From positions 81,274-145,273 of the forward strand of contig JAJEAU010000008.1 in NCBI GenBank assembly GCA_022824185.1: DNA of 64,000 nt. The letters are read 5' to 3'. Shown piece by piece: positions 8,724-17,688 of this stretch; position 1 is the first letter of the stretch; every line of letters begins with the position of its first letter. The notes beneath the pieces are model-generated. The model saw only the letters and a program-made list of their open reading frames with translations, was not told the DNA's origin and did not search any database. Origin of the DNA: Dehalococcoidia bacterium (GTDB lineage Bacteria > Chloroflexota > Dehalococcoidia > Lucifugimonadales > Lucifugimonadaceae). A program made the translations under genes and the position numbers.

Positions 8724-9395
8724 ATGAAAAGCAAGGCACTTGCACTCTTAATTGGCGTCTGGGCGTTATCGACCGTGACGGCCGCGGCAGTCGCGTGTGG
8801 GGAATCTACGTCCCAGTTTGAGACCATCCAAACATTCGAAGCCGAGCAAAGAGTAGTCAACGCGACAGCTACAGCTGCGGCAGTCATCGCTGAAGGCGGT
8901 GACCCTGACGCTGGAATTCAGGTTGGGGAGAACACCATCGCCGCACAAATTCAGGCCACGGCGCAAGCCAGAGCCACGGCGGACGCGGAGACTGGTAGCG
9001 AGACCGGAGGAAGAGCAGTCGGAACGGATGCAGGATCAGAACAGGCGCAAGTCACTGGGTCCGAGGACGAGGAAACTGAAATCGAGATTCCAGAAGGGCC
9101 AGCCCTCGAAGGCGAAGCAACTGTCATCATGGCTGATACTGCGTTTTTCGATCCAGAAGTAATCAAGGTTAAAGTCGGCACCACGGTCACTTGGGAAAAC
9201 CCTCGTAGCAGCGCCTCAAGCGCGACCAGTTTCGAAGGCGAAGCAGAACAATGGGACACCGGAGATCTTTGGCTGTCTTCATTCAACCCTGAAGTCGGAA
9301 GCGGCTCGCACACCTTCGAAGTCGTCGGATGTCACCGTTACCGCTCAGAGTTTTCGGGAGACACCGCAACCGGCGCCGTGTGCGTCGTGGAGTAG
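8724..9395 (+). CDS. Lipoprotein with C-terminal cupredoxin-like domain
   Basis: 223 residues from ATG 8724, preceded by AAGGAGG; the track's GTG at 8718 overlaps that site. A lipoprotein signal ends TAAAVACGES. A long Ala/Thr/Glu-rich linker (about residues 30-130) includes ATAQARATADAETG. The last ~90 residues look like a cupredoxin: VKVGTTVTWENP, GSHTFEVVGCHRYRSEFSG, VCVVE. In plastocyanins the first copper His follows W.N.D.. and the others come as C..H....M. Here the first His is missing and only CH remains, so copper binding is doubtful. Its place at the end of the ABC operon, 20 bases after the permease, suggests an accessory at the outer face of the membrane. Function unknown. Confidence 0.65.
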   Translation: MKSKALALLIGVWALSTVTAAAVACGESTSQFETIQTFEAEQRVVNATATAAAVIAEGGDPDAGIQVGENTIAAQIQATAQARATADAETGSETGGRAVGTDAGSEQAQVTGSEDEETEIEIPEGPALEGEATVIMADTAFFDPEVIKVKVGTTVTWENPRSSASSATSFEGEAEQWDTGDLWLSSFNPEVGSGSHTFEVVGCHRYRSEFSGDTATGAVCVVE

Positions 9396-9425
9396 TCCCT
9401 CCCCTTCCATCTAAGGTCCCCTACG

Positions 9426-9461
9426 CCCCCTCATGCTACGTGTGAGGGGGTGGTTCTTTTT
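9426..9461 (+). terminator. Rho-independent terminator of the ABC operon
   Basis: CCCCCTCA (9426-9433) pairs with TGAGGGGG (9443-9450) across a nine-base loop, followed by TGGTTCTTTTT. The stem is 8 bp and GC-rich, and it lies 30 bases after the cupredoxin-like gene. Being near-symmetrical, it may also limit read-through from the minus-strand thiS side. Confidence 0.85.
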
Positions 9462-9515
9462 ATCGGACTGCTTGGGGGACCAATTGGGGGACTACTCGGG
9501 TGACTGCTTGGGAGA

Positions 9516-9722
9516 CTAACCGCCGCCGACGGGACGGACGATTTCTAGGGTGTCGCCGTCAACGATCTCGACGCTGTCGAAATCGTCTTTAGACACCACG
9601 TTCCCGTTGTGAGCGACAGCTATTCTACGCCCGACAAGCCCTTTTTCCTCGAGATACGCCATCAAGGTAACCGGTTCTGGCAACTCGAGTGCCCGACCGT
9701 TGATTGTGACTTGAATCGGCAA
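9516..9722 (-). CDS. thiS: ThiS-like sulfur carrier protein
   Basis: 68-residue beta-grasp protein that carries sulfur as a C-terminal thiocarboxylate for thiazole synthesis (thiamine pathway). MPIQVTINGRALELPEPVTLMAYLEEKGL is the family N-terminus, IAVAHNGNVVSKDDF the middle, and the chain ends VRPVGGG, giving the exposed Gly-Gly that ThiF-type enzymes adenylate. No thiG, thiF or thiO is next to it, so it acts with partners encoded elsewhere. It follows clpX by 54 bases on the same strand and may be co-transcribed with the clp genes. A MoaD-like role is possible, but the length and the GGG end favour ThiS. Confidence 0.8.
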   Translation of the reverse strand: MPIQVTINGRALELPEPVTLMAYLEEKGLVGRRIAVAHNGNVVSKDDFDSVEIVDGDTLEIVRPVGGG

Positions 9723-9776
9723 TTGATCGACCCTCGATTGGGGTGTCTGCCGTCAGCGGTGCCGACGACTCACGGG

Positions 9777-11141
9777 TCATGCAGCCTCGGCTTCGGTAAC
9801 GAATACGCCGTCTGTGTCTATCGGGTTGCCGTGAGCATCCACGACGACGGGCTGCGCTCCGTTTGCGATAGTGTCTTTCGTGACGATGCACTTCGACGCG
9901 TCTGGACAGGAGGGGAGAGCATACATCGTATCCATCAACACATCCTCAACGATCGCCCGGAGACCTCGCGCACCCATGCCGCGTGCTTGGGCGTATTCAG
10001 CTATCGCCACCAACGCGTCTTCGTTGAACTCAAGAGCTACTTCGTCTAATCCCAGCAGCTTCTCATACTGCGACACGATCGAGTTCTTAGGCTCGACCAA
10101 CACCTTCACCAACTGGTCAAGCGACAGATCCGACAATCCCACGACCACCGGTATTCGGCCGATGAACTCCGGTATGAAACCGTAGTTGCGCAGGTCTTCA
10201 GGAGTGACGTCGGTGAGGTCACGACCGTCCCCGTTTTGCCTATGTGGCAACGACGCGTACGCGTCGACAATGGCGTTAGTCCTGAATCCGAACCCGCTGC
10301 CTTCCCTGGTCCGTCTCTCACGCTTGCGGATCATCTGGTCGATCCCATCGAACGCGCCGCCCAGGATGAACAGGATGTTCTCGGTGTTGATCTGGATGAA
10401 TTCTTGATGTGGGTGCTTCCGTCCGCCATGAGGTGGAACATTGACGACGTTGCCCTCGAGGATCTTCAGCAGAGCTTGCTGAACACCCTCACCCGAGACG
10501 TCCCGCGTGATTGAAGGATTGACGTCCTTGCGAGCGATCTTATCGATCTCGTCGATGTAGATTATCCCGCGCTCTGCTCTGGCAACATCGCCTCCTGCGG
10601 CCTGTAGCAACCGCAAAAGGATGTTCTCCACGTCTTCGCCTACGTAACCCGCCTCTGTGATCGACGTGGCGTCCACAATGGCAAATGGGACTTTCAGTAT
10701 CTGCGCCAGTATCTGAGCCAGATAAGTCTTCCCGCAACCGGGAGGGCCCACAAGCATGATGTTGGTTTTCTGCAGCTCGATGTCGTCTTCCGAGCCGTTC
10801 TGCTGGCTGGCCAACAACCGTTTGTAGTGGTTGTAAACGCCGACGCTCAGAACTTTCTTCGCCTGCTCCTGACCGATGACGTATTGCTGGAGTTGATCGT
10901 AGACGTCTACCGGCTTAGTGGGGTAAACGTTGGTGGGACGAGCCTCCGTCGTTTCCGACCGGGGCGCTTGGGTGGCTTGGCGGATGATGCCTCGGCATCG
11001 TTCAACACATTCGTCGCAGATGAAGATGCTGTTCGGGCCGGCGATCAGCATGCGAATCTCTTGCTGCTGCTTCTTGCAGAACGAGCACCGTTTCTGGACG
11101 CGTCCCCGCTGGATAGAATTTCTATCGCCGCTACCGTTCAT
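9777..11141 (-). CDS. clpX: ATP-dependent Clp protease ATP-binding subunit ClpX
   Basis: 454 residues, slightly longer than the usual ~420. It has the N-terminal zinc-binding domain (Cys19, Cys22, Cys42, Cys45), then the AAA+ module with Walker A GPPGCGKT, Walker B IIYIDEID, and the pore and IGF-loop region up to the sensor-2 helix. A basic, Ser/Gln-rich stretch precedes the zinc domain. ClpX unfolds tagged proteins and feeds them into ClpP. The gene lies 61 bases downstream of clpP and behind tig, the conserved tig-clpP-clpX order. All catalytic motifs are intact. Confidence 0.97.
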   Translation of the reverse strand: MNGSGDRNSIQRGRVQKRCSFCKKQQQEIRMLIAGPNSIFICDECVERCRGIIRQATQAPRSETTEARPTNVYPTKPVDVYDQLQQYVIGQEQAKKVLSVGVYNHYKRLLASQQNGSEDDIELQKTNIMLVGPPGCGKTYLAQILAQILKVPFAIVDATSITEAGYVGEDVENILLRLLQAAGGDVARAERGIIYIDEIDKIARKDVNPSITRDVSGEGVQQALLKILEGNVVNVPPHGGRKHPHQEFIQINTENILFILGGAFDGIDQMIRKRERRTREGSGFGFRTNAIVDAYASLPHRQNGDGRDLTDVTPEDLRNYGFIPEFIGRIPVVVGLSDLSLDQLVKVLVEPKNSIVSQYEKLLGLDEVALEFNEDALVAIAEYAQARGMGARGLRAIVEDVLMDTMYALPSCPDASKCIVTKDTIANGAQPVVVDAHGNPIDTDGVFVTEAEAA

Positions 11142-11202
11142 TCAATCAATCCGTTTTCGATCGGCCAGTTCCCTTGAATTCGATATCCCTGCTGTCATCA
11201 GA

Positions 11203-11847
11203 TTACGCAGCACCAGCTTGCAATATTCTAGCGTCTCTCGGGTTTGCGTTGGAGGCATGGACCTGGTCAACCAACCCGTATTCCACCGCCTGCTCCGAGG
11301 TCATCCAGAAGTCTCGGTCACTGTCGCGCGCCACCTGCTCGTAAGGCTGCCCGGTATGATCCGCGATGATTTGGCGAAGCCTGTCTTGGATTCGGAGTGT
11401 TTCCCTAGCGTGGATTTCGATGTCTGATGCCTGGCCCTGCATTCCGCTCCAAGGCTGGTGCATCATGATCGTCGAGTTCGGCAGGGCGTACCTCTTGCCA
11501 TGTGCTCCGGCGGCGAGGAGTACCGTTCCAAAGCTCGCGCACAGGCCGACCGAAATGGTCGACACTTCGCAAGTCACGAGCTGCATCGTGTCGTAAATCG
11601 CCATTCCGTCGTAGACTGATCCGCCCGGCGAGTTGATGTACATATTGATGTCGCGTTCCGGGTCGTCCGCGGCAAGGTAAAGCAGTTGAGCTACGATCGT
11701 GTTCGCCACTTGAGACGTGATCGGCGTGCCCAAGAAGATGATCCGTTCCTTCAGCAATAGCGAGTAGATGTCGTACGCACGCTCGCCTCTCGCCCCGGTC
11801 TCAATCACCATGGGGATCAGGTTTTGCGGTGTCTCAAGTTGTGCCAT
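11203..11847 (-). CDS. clpP: ATP-dependent Clp protease proteolytic subunit ClpP
   Basis: 214-residue serine protease that forms the barrel of ClpXP. The triad is visible: Ser105 in [13 protein letters not shown], His130 in [10 protein letters not shown], and Asp179 in RDSDRDFWM. The N-terminal NLIPMVIE leads straight into the handle region, with little propeptide. [16 protein letters not shown] provides the oxyanion-hole glycines. It sits between tig and clpX in one minus-strand operon. Nothing suggests inactivity. Confidence 0.97.
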   Translation of the reverse strand: MAQLETPQNLIPMVIETGARGERAYDIYSLLLKERIIFLGTPITSQVANTIVAQLLYLAADDPERDINMYINSPGGSVYDGMAIYDTMQLVTCEVSTISVGLCASFGTVLLAAGAHGKRYALPNSTIMMHQPWSGMQGQASDIEIHARETLRIQDRLRQIIADHTGQPYEQVARDSDRDFWMTSEQAVEYGLVDQVHASNANPRDARILQAGAA

Positions 11848-11909
11848 GTTCGAGGGTCTCCATTTTGGTGTTGGTTCGGGTTTGGTGGGATTACGTGCGA
11901 CGAATTTGG

Positions 11910-13229
11910 CTATCCTGCTGCCACTGCTGGCGCGGCATCTTCGGACTGGCCGCGAGCCATTTTGAGGACCTGTTCAATCGTCCGTCGACGCTTCAAGAAG
12001 CCGATCACCGATTGCCGGGTCTCGTCGTTGTCTTCCAGCCTCTGTTCTTCGGAGGGGGCGTTTTCATTTGCGAATTCGATCTCTTTGGTTACGTCGTCGT
12101 CGGAGATGTCCGGGTCCACAGCTTCGACCAAGCTCTGGACAACCAGAGAGTTCTTGATCTCGCGTTCCGCTATCTCTTTGGCTTCGTTCAAGTCGTCTTC
12201 CGACAAATCTTCAACGTTGAACTGTTGGCCGGTCCGCGCCGCAACTGAACGTCGCTGCTGAACATATCGTTCGAGGACGTGCTGACTTTCGTGATCGACG
12301 ATGATCGGGGATATCGTGAACTCGCTGCTTTCGACCATGTCAGTCATCAACCGCTGCTGAATCCCGTTTAGGAACGTCTGCTCTGCGCGTTCCTCGAGCT
12401 GGTTGCGAATGTGCGTCGTCAACTGCTCGACCGTTTCCACTTCTGGCAACCCGACCGACGATGCCAATGCGTCGTCGAGCGGAGGCAGTACCTCCTCTTG
12501 CACTTCCTTCACATGAGCGGTAACGTGCACCGTCTTGCCCGCAAACTGAGGCGATTCGTTGTCCTCAGAGACTTCGAACGAGAACTCCTTGTCGTCGCCG
12601 ACGGACATCCCGATGATCCCTTGGTGTAGCCCAACGAATACCTCGCCGTAAGTCTCCAGGTCCAGATTGAGCTGGAATTGACGATCCTCAAAGTCCCACA
12701 CCAAGTCGTCATCCGCCGTCACCTTGATATCTAACGTGACGATATCGCTCTCTTCGGCTGCCCTTTCGGCGGTAAGCGAATAAGCCTGCGACCTACGCAA
12801 CTGCATCACCAATGCATCAACCGCTTCGTCGTCCACCTCGTCCGGCTGCTCGTCGTAGCGAAGCGACTGATAATCGCCTAACACCACCTCAGGCTTCGTC
12901 GGCACTGTCGCGACGATGGTCACGGTGGGTTCCGTCTGTTCGACGTTGTCAACCCGTGGCGGTGCGAAAGGAACTATCTCCTGTTCGCTGACGGCCTCAC
13001 CTACGGCTTCCGGCACCAGAGACTCCATCGCCTCTTCAACCAGGTAATCCTTGCCCACAAAGTTCTGCAATATGGCTCTTGGAGCCTTGCCTTTGCGGAA
13101 GCCAGGGATGTCGACTCGCTGGGCAACCCGTCTGACGGCCGCATTGATGTGGCGACCGACTCGTTCGGGATCAACCTCCAACCGGAGTACAATCTCGCCA
13201 TTGTCCGAGGATTCTCGTGATACGTTCAA
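11910..13229 (-). CDS. tig: Trigger factor (ribosome-associated chaperone, PPIase)
   Basis: 439 residues. The N-terminal ribosome-binding domain holds the signature [12 protein letters not shown], the central part (about 150-240) is the FKBP-type PPIase region ([27 protein letters not shown]), and the rest is the helical C-terminal arm, rich in Glu and Asp. It binds near the ribosome exit tunnel and shields nascent chains. First gene of tig-clpP-clpX. The 177-bp gap behind it, towards aspS, contains a dyad that could lie in its leader. Start [12 protein letters not shown] is consistent with the family. Confidence 0.95.
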   Translation of the reverse strand: MNVSRESSDNGEIVLRLEVDPERVGRHINAAVRRVAQRVDIPGFRKGKAPRAILQNFVGKDYLVEEAMESLVPEAVGEAVSEQEIVPFAPPRVDNVEQTEPTVTIVATVPTKPEVVLGDYQSLRYDEQPDEVDDEAVDALVMQLRRSQAYSLTAERAAEESDIVTLDIKVTADDDLVWDFEDRQFQLNLDLETYGEVFVGLHQGIIGMSVGDDKEFSFEVSEDNESPQFAGKTVHVTAHVKEVQEEVLPPLDDALASSVGLPEVETVEQLTTHIRNQLEERAEQTFLNGIQQRLMTDMVESSEFTISPIIVDHESQHVLERYVQQRRSVAARTGQQFNVEDLSEDDLNEAKEIAEREIKNSLVVQSLVEAVDPDISDDDVTKEIEFANENAPSEEQRLEDNDETRQSVIGFLKRRRTIEQVLKMARGQSEDAAPAVAAG

Positions 13230-13273
13230 TCCCTAACTCTTTCGTGTCGTCACGGCCAATTTCATCCGGATTG

Positions 13274-13305
13274 CAGGGCGCGCGAAAAGCTCATGTTTCG
13301 CCCTG
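13274..13305 (-). promoter_or_regulatory. Stem-loop in the tig leader region
   Basis: CAGG and CCTG flank an inner GCGAAA/TTTCGC stem, separated by a GCGC bulge on one side. It lies about 45 bases before the tig start codon, in the aspS-tig gap. It could be the end of the aspS transcript or a leader structure of tig. No T-run follows it on either strand. Confidence 0.35.
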
Positions 13306-13406
13306 ATTCGAGGCGTTACGATTAATTCAATCTTAACTTACCGCCTGTTTCGTCCCGTTCAGGCGACGATCGAGAAGTCGGTGGCAACTTCGAATCTGCG
13401 CATCGA

Positions 13407-15203
13407 TCACTCTTCGATGTCAAGCGCGATGTGCAACTCTTCCAACTGGTCGTCGGCGATCGGCGAGGGCGCGTCGAACAGCGGATCCCAGGCCGATTGA
13501 GTCTTGGGAAACGCGATCACTTCCCTGATGTTCGATTGTCCGGCGAGCATCGCCGTGATGCGATCCAACCCGAGCCCCATCCCGCCATGGGGCGGCGCTC
13601 CGTAACGGAAAGCCTTGAGCAGATGCCCAAACCTGTCTTCGATCTCGTGGTCCGGATATCCGATTACATTGAACACTTTCATCTGCACGTCGGGATCGTG
13701 TATACGTATACTTCCGCTTCCTAACTCCACACCGTTGCAGGTCAAATCGAACAGATCGGCGTAAACCTTGCCCGGATCACTCTCGATGAACGGTATGTGC
13801 TCCTGCTTCGGTGCCGAAAAGACATGGTGAGCCGGCGTCCAAGACTGGGTATCCTCACCCCACTCGAATAGCGGGAAGTCATACACCCATGCAAACGTGA
13901 AGTCATCCGGATCGATCAACTCCAACCGCTCTGCCATTTCGGTTCGCAATGCTGACAACGCGTTGTTGGCCACCGTCTGCGTCCCGGCAACTATCAACAC
14001 TAGATCCCCAGGAGACGCTCCAGTCGCGTTGGCTATCTCCCTGACGATTTCCACGGACATGTAGTTTTTCAACGGCGATCGAATATGCGTATCCTCGATC
14101 TCAGCGATCGAACCTGCCGATTCGTCGATGGCGATGTACACCAGACCTTGAGCCCCAGCCGCACAAGCCACATCAATCAATCCATCCGTCTGACGTCGTG
14201 TGTAACAAGCACACCCCGGCGCAGCAAACGCCCGGATGACACCGCCGGAACCGGCGACCGCTTGAAACACCCGCGCCTCTGATCTCGCAGCAATCTCAGT
14301 GATCGTGCTCATCTCGAGGCCGAACCGAGTATCCGGTTTGTCCGAACCGTAGCGTTCAATGGCCTCGTCGTATGAGAGCCTCGCGAACGGCGTCCCCAGC
14401 TTGGCATCCGGCCGCGTCTCCCTCACGATCCGCGCGTAGAGTCCTTCGACCAAATCCATCACATCCTGTTGATGCACGAAGCTCATCTCGAGGTCGAGTT
14501 GCGTGTGTTCAGGTTGCCGATCTGCCCGCAAATCCTCGTCGCGGAAACATCGCGCGATCTGGAAATATCGCTCCACGCCGCACACCATCAACATCTGCTT
14601 CATCTGCTGAGGAGATTGCGGCAACGCGTAAAACGTCCCCGGCCGCACGCGAGAAGGCACAACGTAGTCGCGAGCGCCCTCCGGCGTCGACTTGATTAGG
14701 ATCGGCGTCTCGACCTGTGTAAACCCGTTCTCAGTCAGATGGTCCCAAATCAGGTGCGTCACCCGATGTCGAAGCTGCAATCGACCCAACATCTCAGGAC
14801 GACGAATATCGATAAATCGGTTGGCGATCCGCGTCGATTCGTCGGCATCGGTTTCGTCCTCCACTTCGAACGGCGGCGTCAACGAGCGATTCAACACCTG
14901 AGAATCGCTGACTATCAACTCGACTTCGCCAGTATCCAAGTTCGGGTTTGCGGCTCCGGGCAACCTCGCCCGGATCTTGCCCGTCGCCTGAATCACCCAC
15001 TCGCTGCGCATCCCTTCCGCCAAACTGTGAGCTTCGGGTGCGACCTCAGGATTGAACACAACCTGCAACAACCCTGTGCGATCCCTAAGGTCTACGAAAA
15101 TCAGATTCCCGTGGTCCCGCCGTCGGTGAACCCAACCCGCAACACTCATCTCCTTGCCGATGTCTGATGCCCGCGGCGCGCCGCAATCCGTGTCCTTGTA
15201 CAT
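13407..15203 (-). CDS. aspS: Aspartyl-tRNA synthetase
   Basis: 598-residue bacterial-type class II synthetase. Order: OB-fold anticodon-binding domain (VAGWVHRRRDHGNLIFVDLRDR), catalytic core with motif 2 (RCFRDEDLRADRQPEHTQ), the bacterial GAD insertion, then motif 3 (GMGLGLDRITAML) near the C-terminus. It charges tRNA-Asp. In the anticodon domain the His of RRRDHG is a residue I recall as typical of the non-discriminating type that also charges tRNA-Asn; that would require GatCAB, which is not in this window. Possible but unproven. It is followed on the same strand by tig, and bioY lies upstream. Confidence 0.96.
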   Translation of the reverse strand: MYKDTDCGAPRASDIGKEMSVAGWVHRRRDHGNLIFVDLRDRTGLLQVVFNPEVAPEAHSLAEGMRSEWVIQATGKIRARLPGAANPNLDTGEVELIVSDSQVLNRSLTPPFEVEDETDADESTRIANRFIDIRRPEMLGRLQLRHRVTHLIWDHLTENGFTQVETPILIKSTPEGARDYVVPSRVRPGTFYALPQSPQQMKQMLMVCGVERYFQIARCFRDEDLRADRQPEHTQLDLEMSFVHQQDVMDLVEGLYARIVRETRPDAKLGTPFARLSYDEAIERYGSDKPDTRFGLEMSTITEIAARSEARVFQAVAGSGGVIRAFAAPGCACYTRRQTDGLIDVACAAGAQGLVYIAIDESAGSIAEIEDTHIRSPLKNYMSVEIVREIANATGASPGDLVLIVAGTQTVANNALSALRTEMAERLELIDPDDFTFAWVYDFPLFEWGEDTQSWTPAHHVFSAPKQEHIPFIESDPGKVYADLFDLTCNGVELGSGSIRIHDPDVQMKVFNVIGYPDHEIEDRFGHLLKAFRYGAPPHGGMGLGLDRITAMLAGQSNIREVIAFPKTQSAWDPLFDAPSPIADDQLEELHIALDIEE

Positions 15204-15346
15204 GTGAATTCCTACTGTGTTGTCATGTGTTCGTCGTGCGCGACAACCTGAACGATCAAATCAGATCGGCAGCCCGACTGATCTGCGATGCTGTCGCGAC
15301 GTTGGCAGATTTCGTCTGGACAGGCAAATCGAGATCGAAAGTCCCT

Positions 15347-16009
15347 CTATTCCTGGCCAGACCGTCGATTATCGGCATATCGCCACAGACCGGTCAGGAG
15401 AGCTGATGCCCCTACCACTTTCAAGAAGTCACCCGGCAGGTAAACGTACATCGCGTCCAACAGCAGCCTCTCTTCGGCTGGCCATGAGAAATCACCCAAC
15501 GCCAACCAGACCAAAGCCGGTAGATACACCGAAATCCCAGCCAAAACGTTGGCCCAAAGCGAATTCGCCCGGCCGAACCCGTATTGGCTCAGCGCGCCGG
15601 CAATCGCAGCAGCGAGCACAAATCCGATTAGGTAGCCGCCGGTCACTCCCGTGATGTAGATCCACGCTTCCGCTGGCGACGTGAATCCCCAAGGTTGGTT
15701 GGCGAACGCCAAGAAGCCCATCATCCCAATCAGCAGGTAAACGATTACCGTTCCCACTCCCCACCGGAAGCCCATCACACCTGCCGCTGTCAAAATGGCG
15801 AATGTCTGCAACGTCACCGGTGTCGGGTTGCCAGGCAGATAGAACCTAATCTTGCTGCAGATGACGATCAATGCGATCAAAGCGACCACCGCGCCGATGC
15901 GATGAATCAGCTTTGCATTCGGAAACAGCCAATCAAACAGCGATTGGCCGGCGGCGATGGGGAGCGACCGTTTGGCTTCTACTGGCCGCGCGATTGACGG
16001 TGTGTTCAT
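15347..16009 (-). CDS. bioY: Biotin transporter BioY (ECF-type S component)
   Basis: 220-residue integral membrane protein with about six hydrophobic segments. PGNPTPVTLQTFAIL and MGFLAF are BioY family features: the PVTLQT region lines the biotin site. GVTGGYLIGF is the conserved fifth-helix segment. BioY captures biotin and usually works with the shared EcfA/EcfT energising module, which is not nearby; BioY can also act alone in some bacteria. Its C-terminus lies 143 bases upstream of aspS. The neighbouring Lrp-type regulator is upstream, but no biotin repressor site was seen. Confidence 0.92.
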   Translation of the reverse strand: MNTPSIARPVEAKRSLPIAAGQSLFDWLFPNAKLIHRIGAVVALIALIVICSKIRFYLPGNPTPVTLQTFAILTAAGVMGFRWGVGTVIVYLLIGMMGFLAFANQPWGFTSPAEAWIYITGVTGGYLIGFVLAAAIAGALSQYGFGRANSLWANVLAGISVYLPALVWLALGDFSWPAEERLLLDAMYVYLPGDFLKVVGASALLTGLWRYADNRRSGQE

Positions 16010-16054
16010 CCCGTCTATTATCTAACTTCCCGCGATTTGGCGGGATCAAAATCC

Positions 16055-16501
16055 TCAGTCGTCAAGCGGAAGGCTGTGGGTCCGTTTCTTGACCCCCAGA
16101 GATACGAACGTCTCCGTCCTTTGCACGCCCGGAGTCTTGCCAACATGATCGCGGATGAATTCGCCGAGTTTCTCGGCGTTGGGGAGCGTAGCCCACGCAA
16201 ACACGTCATAGGTGCCGGTCGTGATGCTGACCAACGTGGTGTACTTGAATTCCGCCATCCGCTGCGCAACCTCCTCCAACATGTCGGGTTCTACCTGCAT
16301 CCCAATCAGGACTTCCGACTGGTACCCCGCTTTGTGAGGATCCTGGACCATCGCGATCTCGATCGTCTTGTCGGTCGTGAGTTTCTTCAACCGACGACGC
16401 ACCGTCCCTTCGCTAACCTTCACCTTCTTCGCTATCTTCGAGTTAGCCAACCGGCCATCCTCGGTTAGCGCCGCGATTATCTGACGATCGATTGCGTCCA
16501 T
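16055..16501 (-). CDS. Lrp/AsnC family transcriptional regulator
   Basis: 148 residues. The N-terminal helix-turn-helix reads MDAIDRQIIAALTEDGRLANSKIAKKVKVSEGTVRRRLKKL, and the C-terminal RAM (ligand-binding) domain runs from about residue 65 (AYMGMQVEP-like strand, TGTYDVFAWATLPN). Length and layout are normal. Such proteins form octamers or dimers and often regulate amino-acid metabolism or their own gene. It is divergent from the HesB-like gene across a 396-bp gap that contains at least two palindromes, either of which could be its operator. Confidence 0.9.
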   Translation of the reverse strand: MDAIDRQIIAALTEDGRLANSKIAKKVKVSEGTVRRRLKKLTTDKTIEIAMVQDPHKAGYQSEVLIGMQVEPDMLEEVAQRMAEFKYTTLVSITTGTYDVFAWATLPNAEKLGEFIRDHVGKTPGVQRTETFVSLGVKKRTHSLPLDD

Positions 16502-16748
16502 CCAGCAGTTGCTCCTCTTCTAGTCGACACTCGGTCCTTTGTCCGTATATTCGGCATGCGGCAATCACTCGCCGAAATCGTTGAGTCGTGATTTGGCCCC
16601 GAAGTGACGAATATCGAAGGAATGTTTTCGCCCAGCTACGAGATTGCACCGCAAATTTTAATTCTATAGAGCGAAACCGCAAAAATCCACTCGTCCCAAA
16701 GCGCGCCGTGAAATCGCGCCTACCCCGATCTCGTTTTACAAGGAAGTT

Positions 16749-16777
16749 CGTTACTTTCGTAACGATTGCATTACAAT
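16749..16777 (+). promoter_or_regulatory. Candidate promoter with overlapping dyad upstream of the HesB-like gene
   Basis: CGTTAC-TTTC-GTAACG (16749-16764) is a perfect 6-bp inverted repeat that covers the -35 position of a TACAAT -10 element (16772-16777; 17-base spacing). A second palindrome, GCCCCAATTTGGGGC, lies at 16819-16833 in the expected leader. These are the only clear signals in the 396-bp gap between the Lrp-type regulator and the HesB-like gene; no further gene is seen. Confidence 0.4.
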
Positions 16778-16897
16778 TCTAACTGCGAGGTGCCCATTTT
16801 CATTGTCCCGCGCCGTTTGCCCCAATTTGGGGCGTAGAGCAGGACCTCCGAACGACCATCACCTACCGCACGGACAAACCCACGGAGATTGCTAAAC

Positions 16898-17254
16898 ATG
16901 ATCAACGAGCAAGATGCCGCGATAGTCTCGTTCACGCCGGCCGCTTTGGACAAGCTGGCCGAGGTGATGGCTGAACAAGACGCTACGAACTCATATCTGC
17001 GCATATCGGCATCTGCGACCCCTCAAGGCGGCGTCGAATACGCTTTCGGCCTTGAGGACGAACCCGGAACCGATGACACCTCGCTCGAAGATGGCGCGGT
17101 CAAGGCTCTCGTGGACGAACAAAGCATCCCGTTGATCTCCGGATCTAGCATCGATTATGTCGAAGGCTTCCAACGCTCCGGCTTCGTGATTTCCAACCCC
17201 AATTTCGCTGGCGGTTGCGCTTGTGGTGGCGGTGGATGCGGATGTGGCGGTTAG
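16898..17254 (+). CDS. HesB/IscA family protein (Fe-S cluster assembly-like)
   Basis: 118 residues from ATG 16898 (GGAG ten bases upstream; the track's TTG start adds three residues). The core resembles A-type Fe-S carriers: SFTPAALDKLAEVMAEQ, YLRISASATPQGGVEYAFGLED, and VDEQSIPLISGSSIDYVEG. It ends NFAGGCACGGGGCGCGG, with the CxC cysteines of the family plus an extra Gly-Cys-rich tail. The first of the three usual ligands (Cys in G.CSG..Y) is absent: the position reads SATPQGG. It may therefore bind clusters or metal differently. A ferredoxin gene follows 84 bases downstream, which fits an Fe-S role. Confidence 0.8.
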   Translation: MINEQDAAIVSFTPAALDKLAEVMAEQDATNSYLRISASATPQGGVEYAFGLEDEPGTDDTSLEDGAVKALVDEQSIPLISGSSIDYVEGFQRSGFVISNPNFAGGCACGGGGCGCGG

Positions 17255-17338
17255 AATAATCCCTGACCCGCAAAGCACATCTACTTAGCGGGAAACGACC
17301 TAAACCATCGCCTTGCCACCAACTGGAGCACTCAAAAG

Positions 17339-17605
17339 GTGACCTACATAATCTCCAAAGGTTGCGTCGACGTCATGGACGGATCATGCGTTGACGTTTG
17401 CCCCGTCGACTGCATCTACTCCAAACCCGGCGACAACATGCTCTTCATCAACCCCGATGAATGCATCGACTGCGCCGCTTGCGAACCGGTTTGCCCGGAG
17501 AACGCAATCTTCCCGGAAGATCAAGTCCCCGAGGACGAATTCGAATACATCGCCCTCAACTACGACTACGACTACGACAGCTCCGAACCGGGCGTCAACA
17601 CCTAG
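17339..17605 (+). CDS. 7Fe-type ferredoxin ([3Fe-4S][4Fe-4S])
   Basis: 88 residues starting at GTG (GGAG upstream). Cysteines are arranged as C-x7-C-x3-CP in the first half (GCVDVMDGSCVDVCP) and C-x2-C-x2-C-x3-CP in the second (CIDCAACEPVCP), the layout of FdxA-like 7Fe ferredoxins. The C-terminal tail is very acidic, with a DYDYDYDS run. It is a soluble one-electron carrier; the siroheme reductase 2 kb away is a possible partner. Start GTG is chosen because it directly precedes TYIISKGC, the conserved N-terminus. Confidence 0.93.
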   Translation: MTYIISKGCVDVMDGSCVDVCPVDCIYSKPGDNMLFINPDECIDCAACEPVCPENAIFPEDQVPEDEFEYIALNYDYDYDSSEPGVNT

Positions 17606-17688
17606 ACAGACCTAGCCGGTCAGTTCAACCGCAGTCAAATCCAGGGAACTCGACCTCAAAGTCGCGCCTTGCTTCGGCGCGTTGAGCG

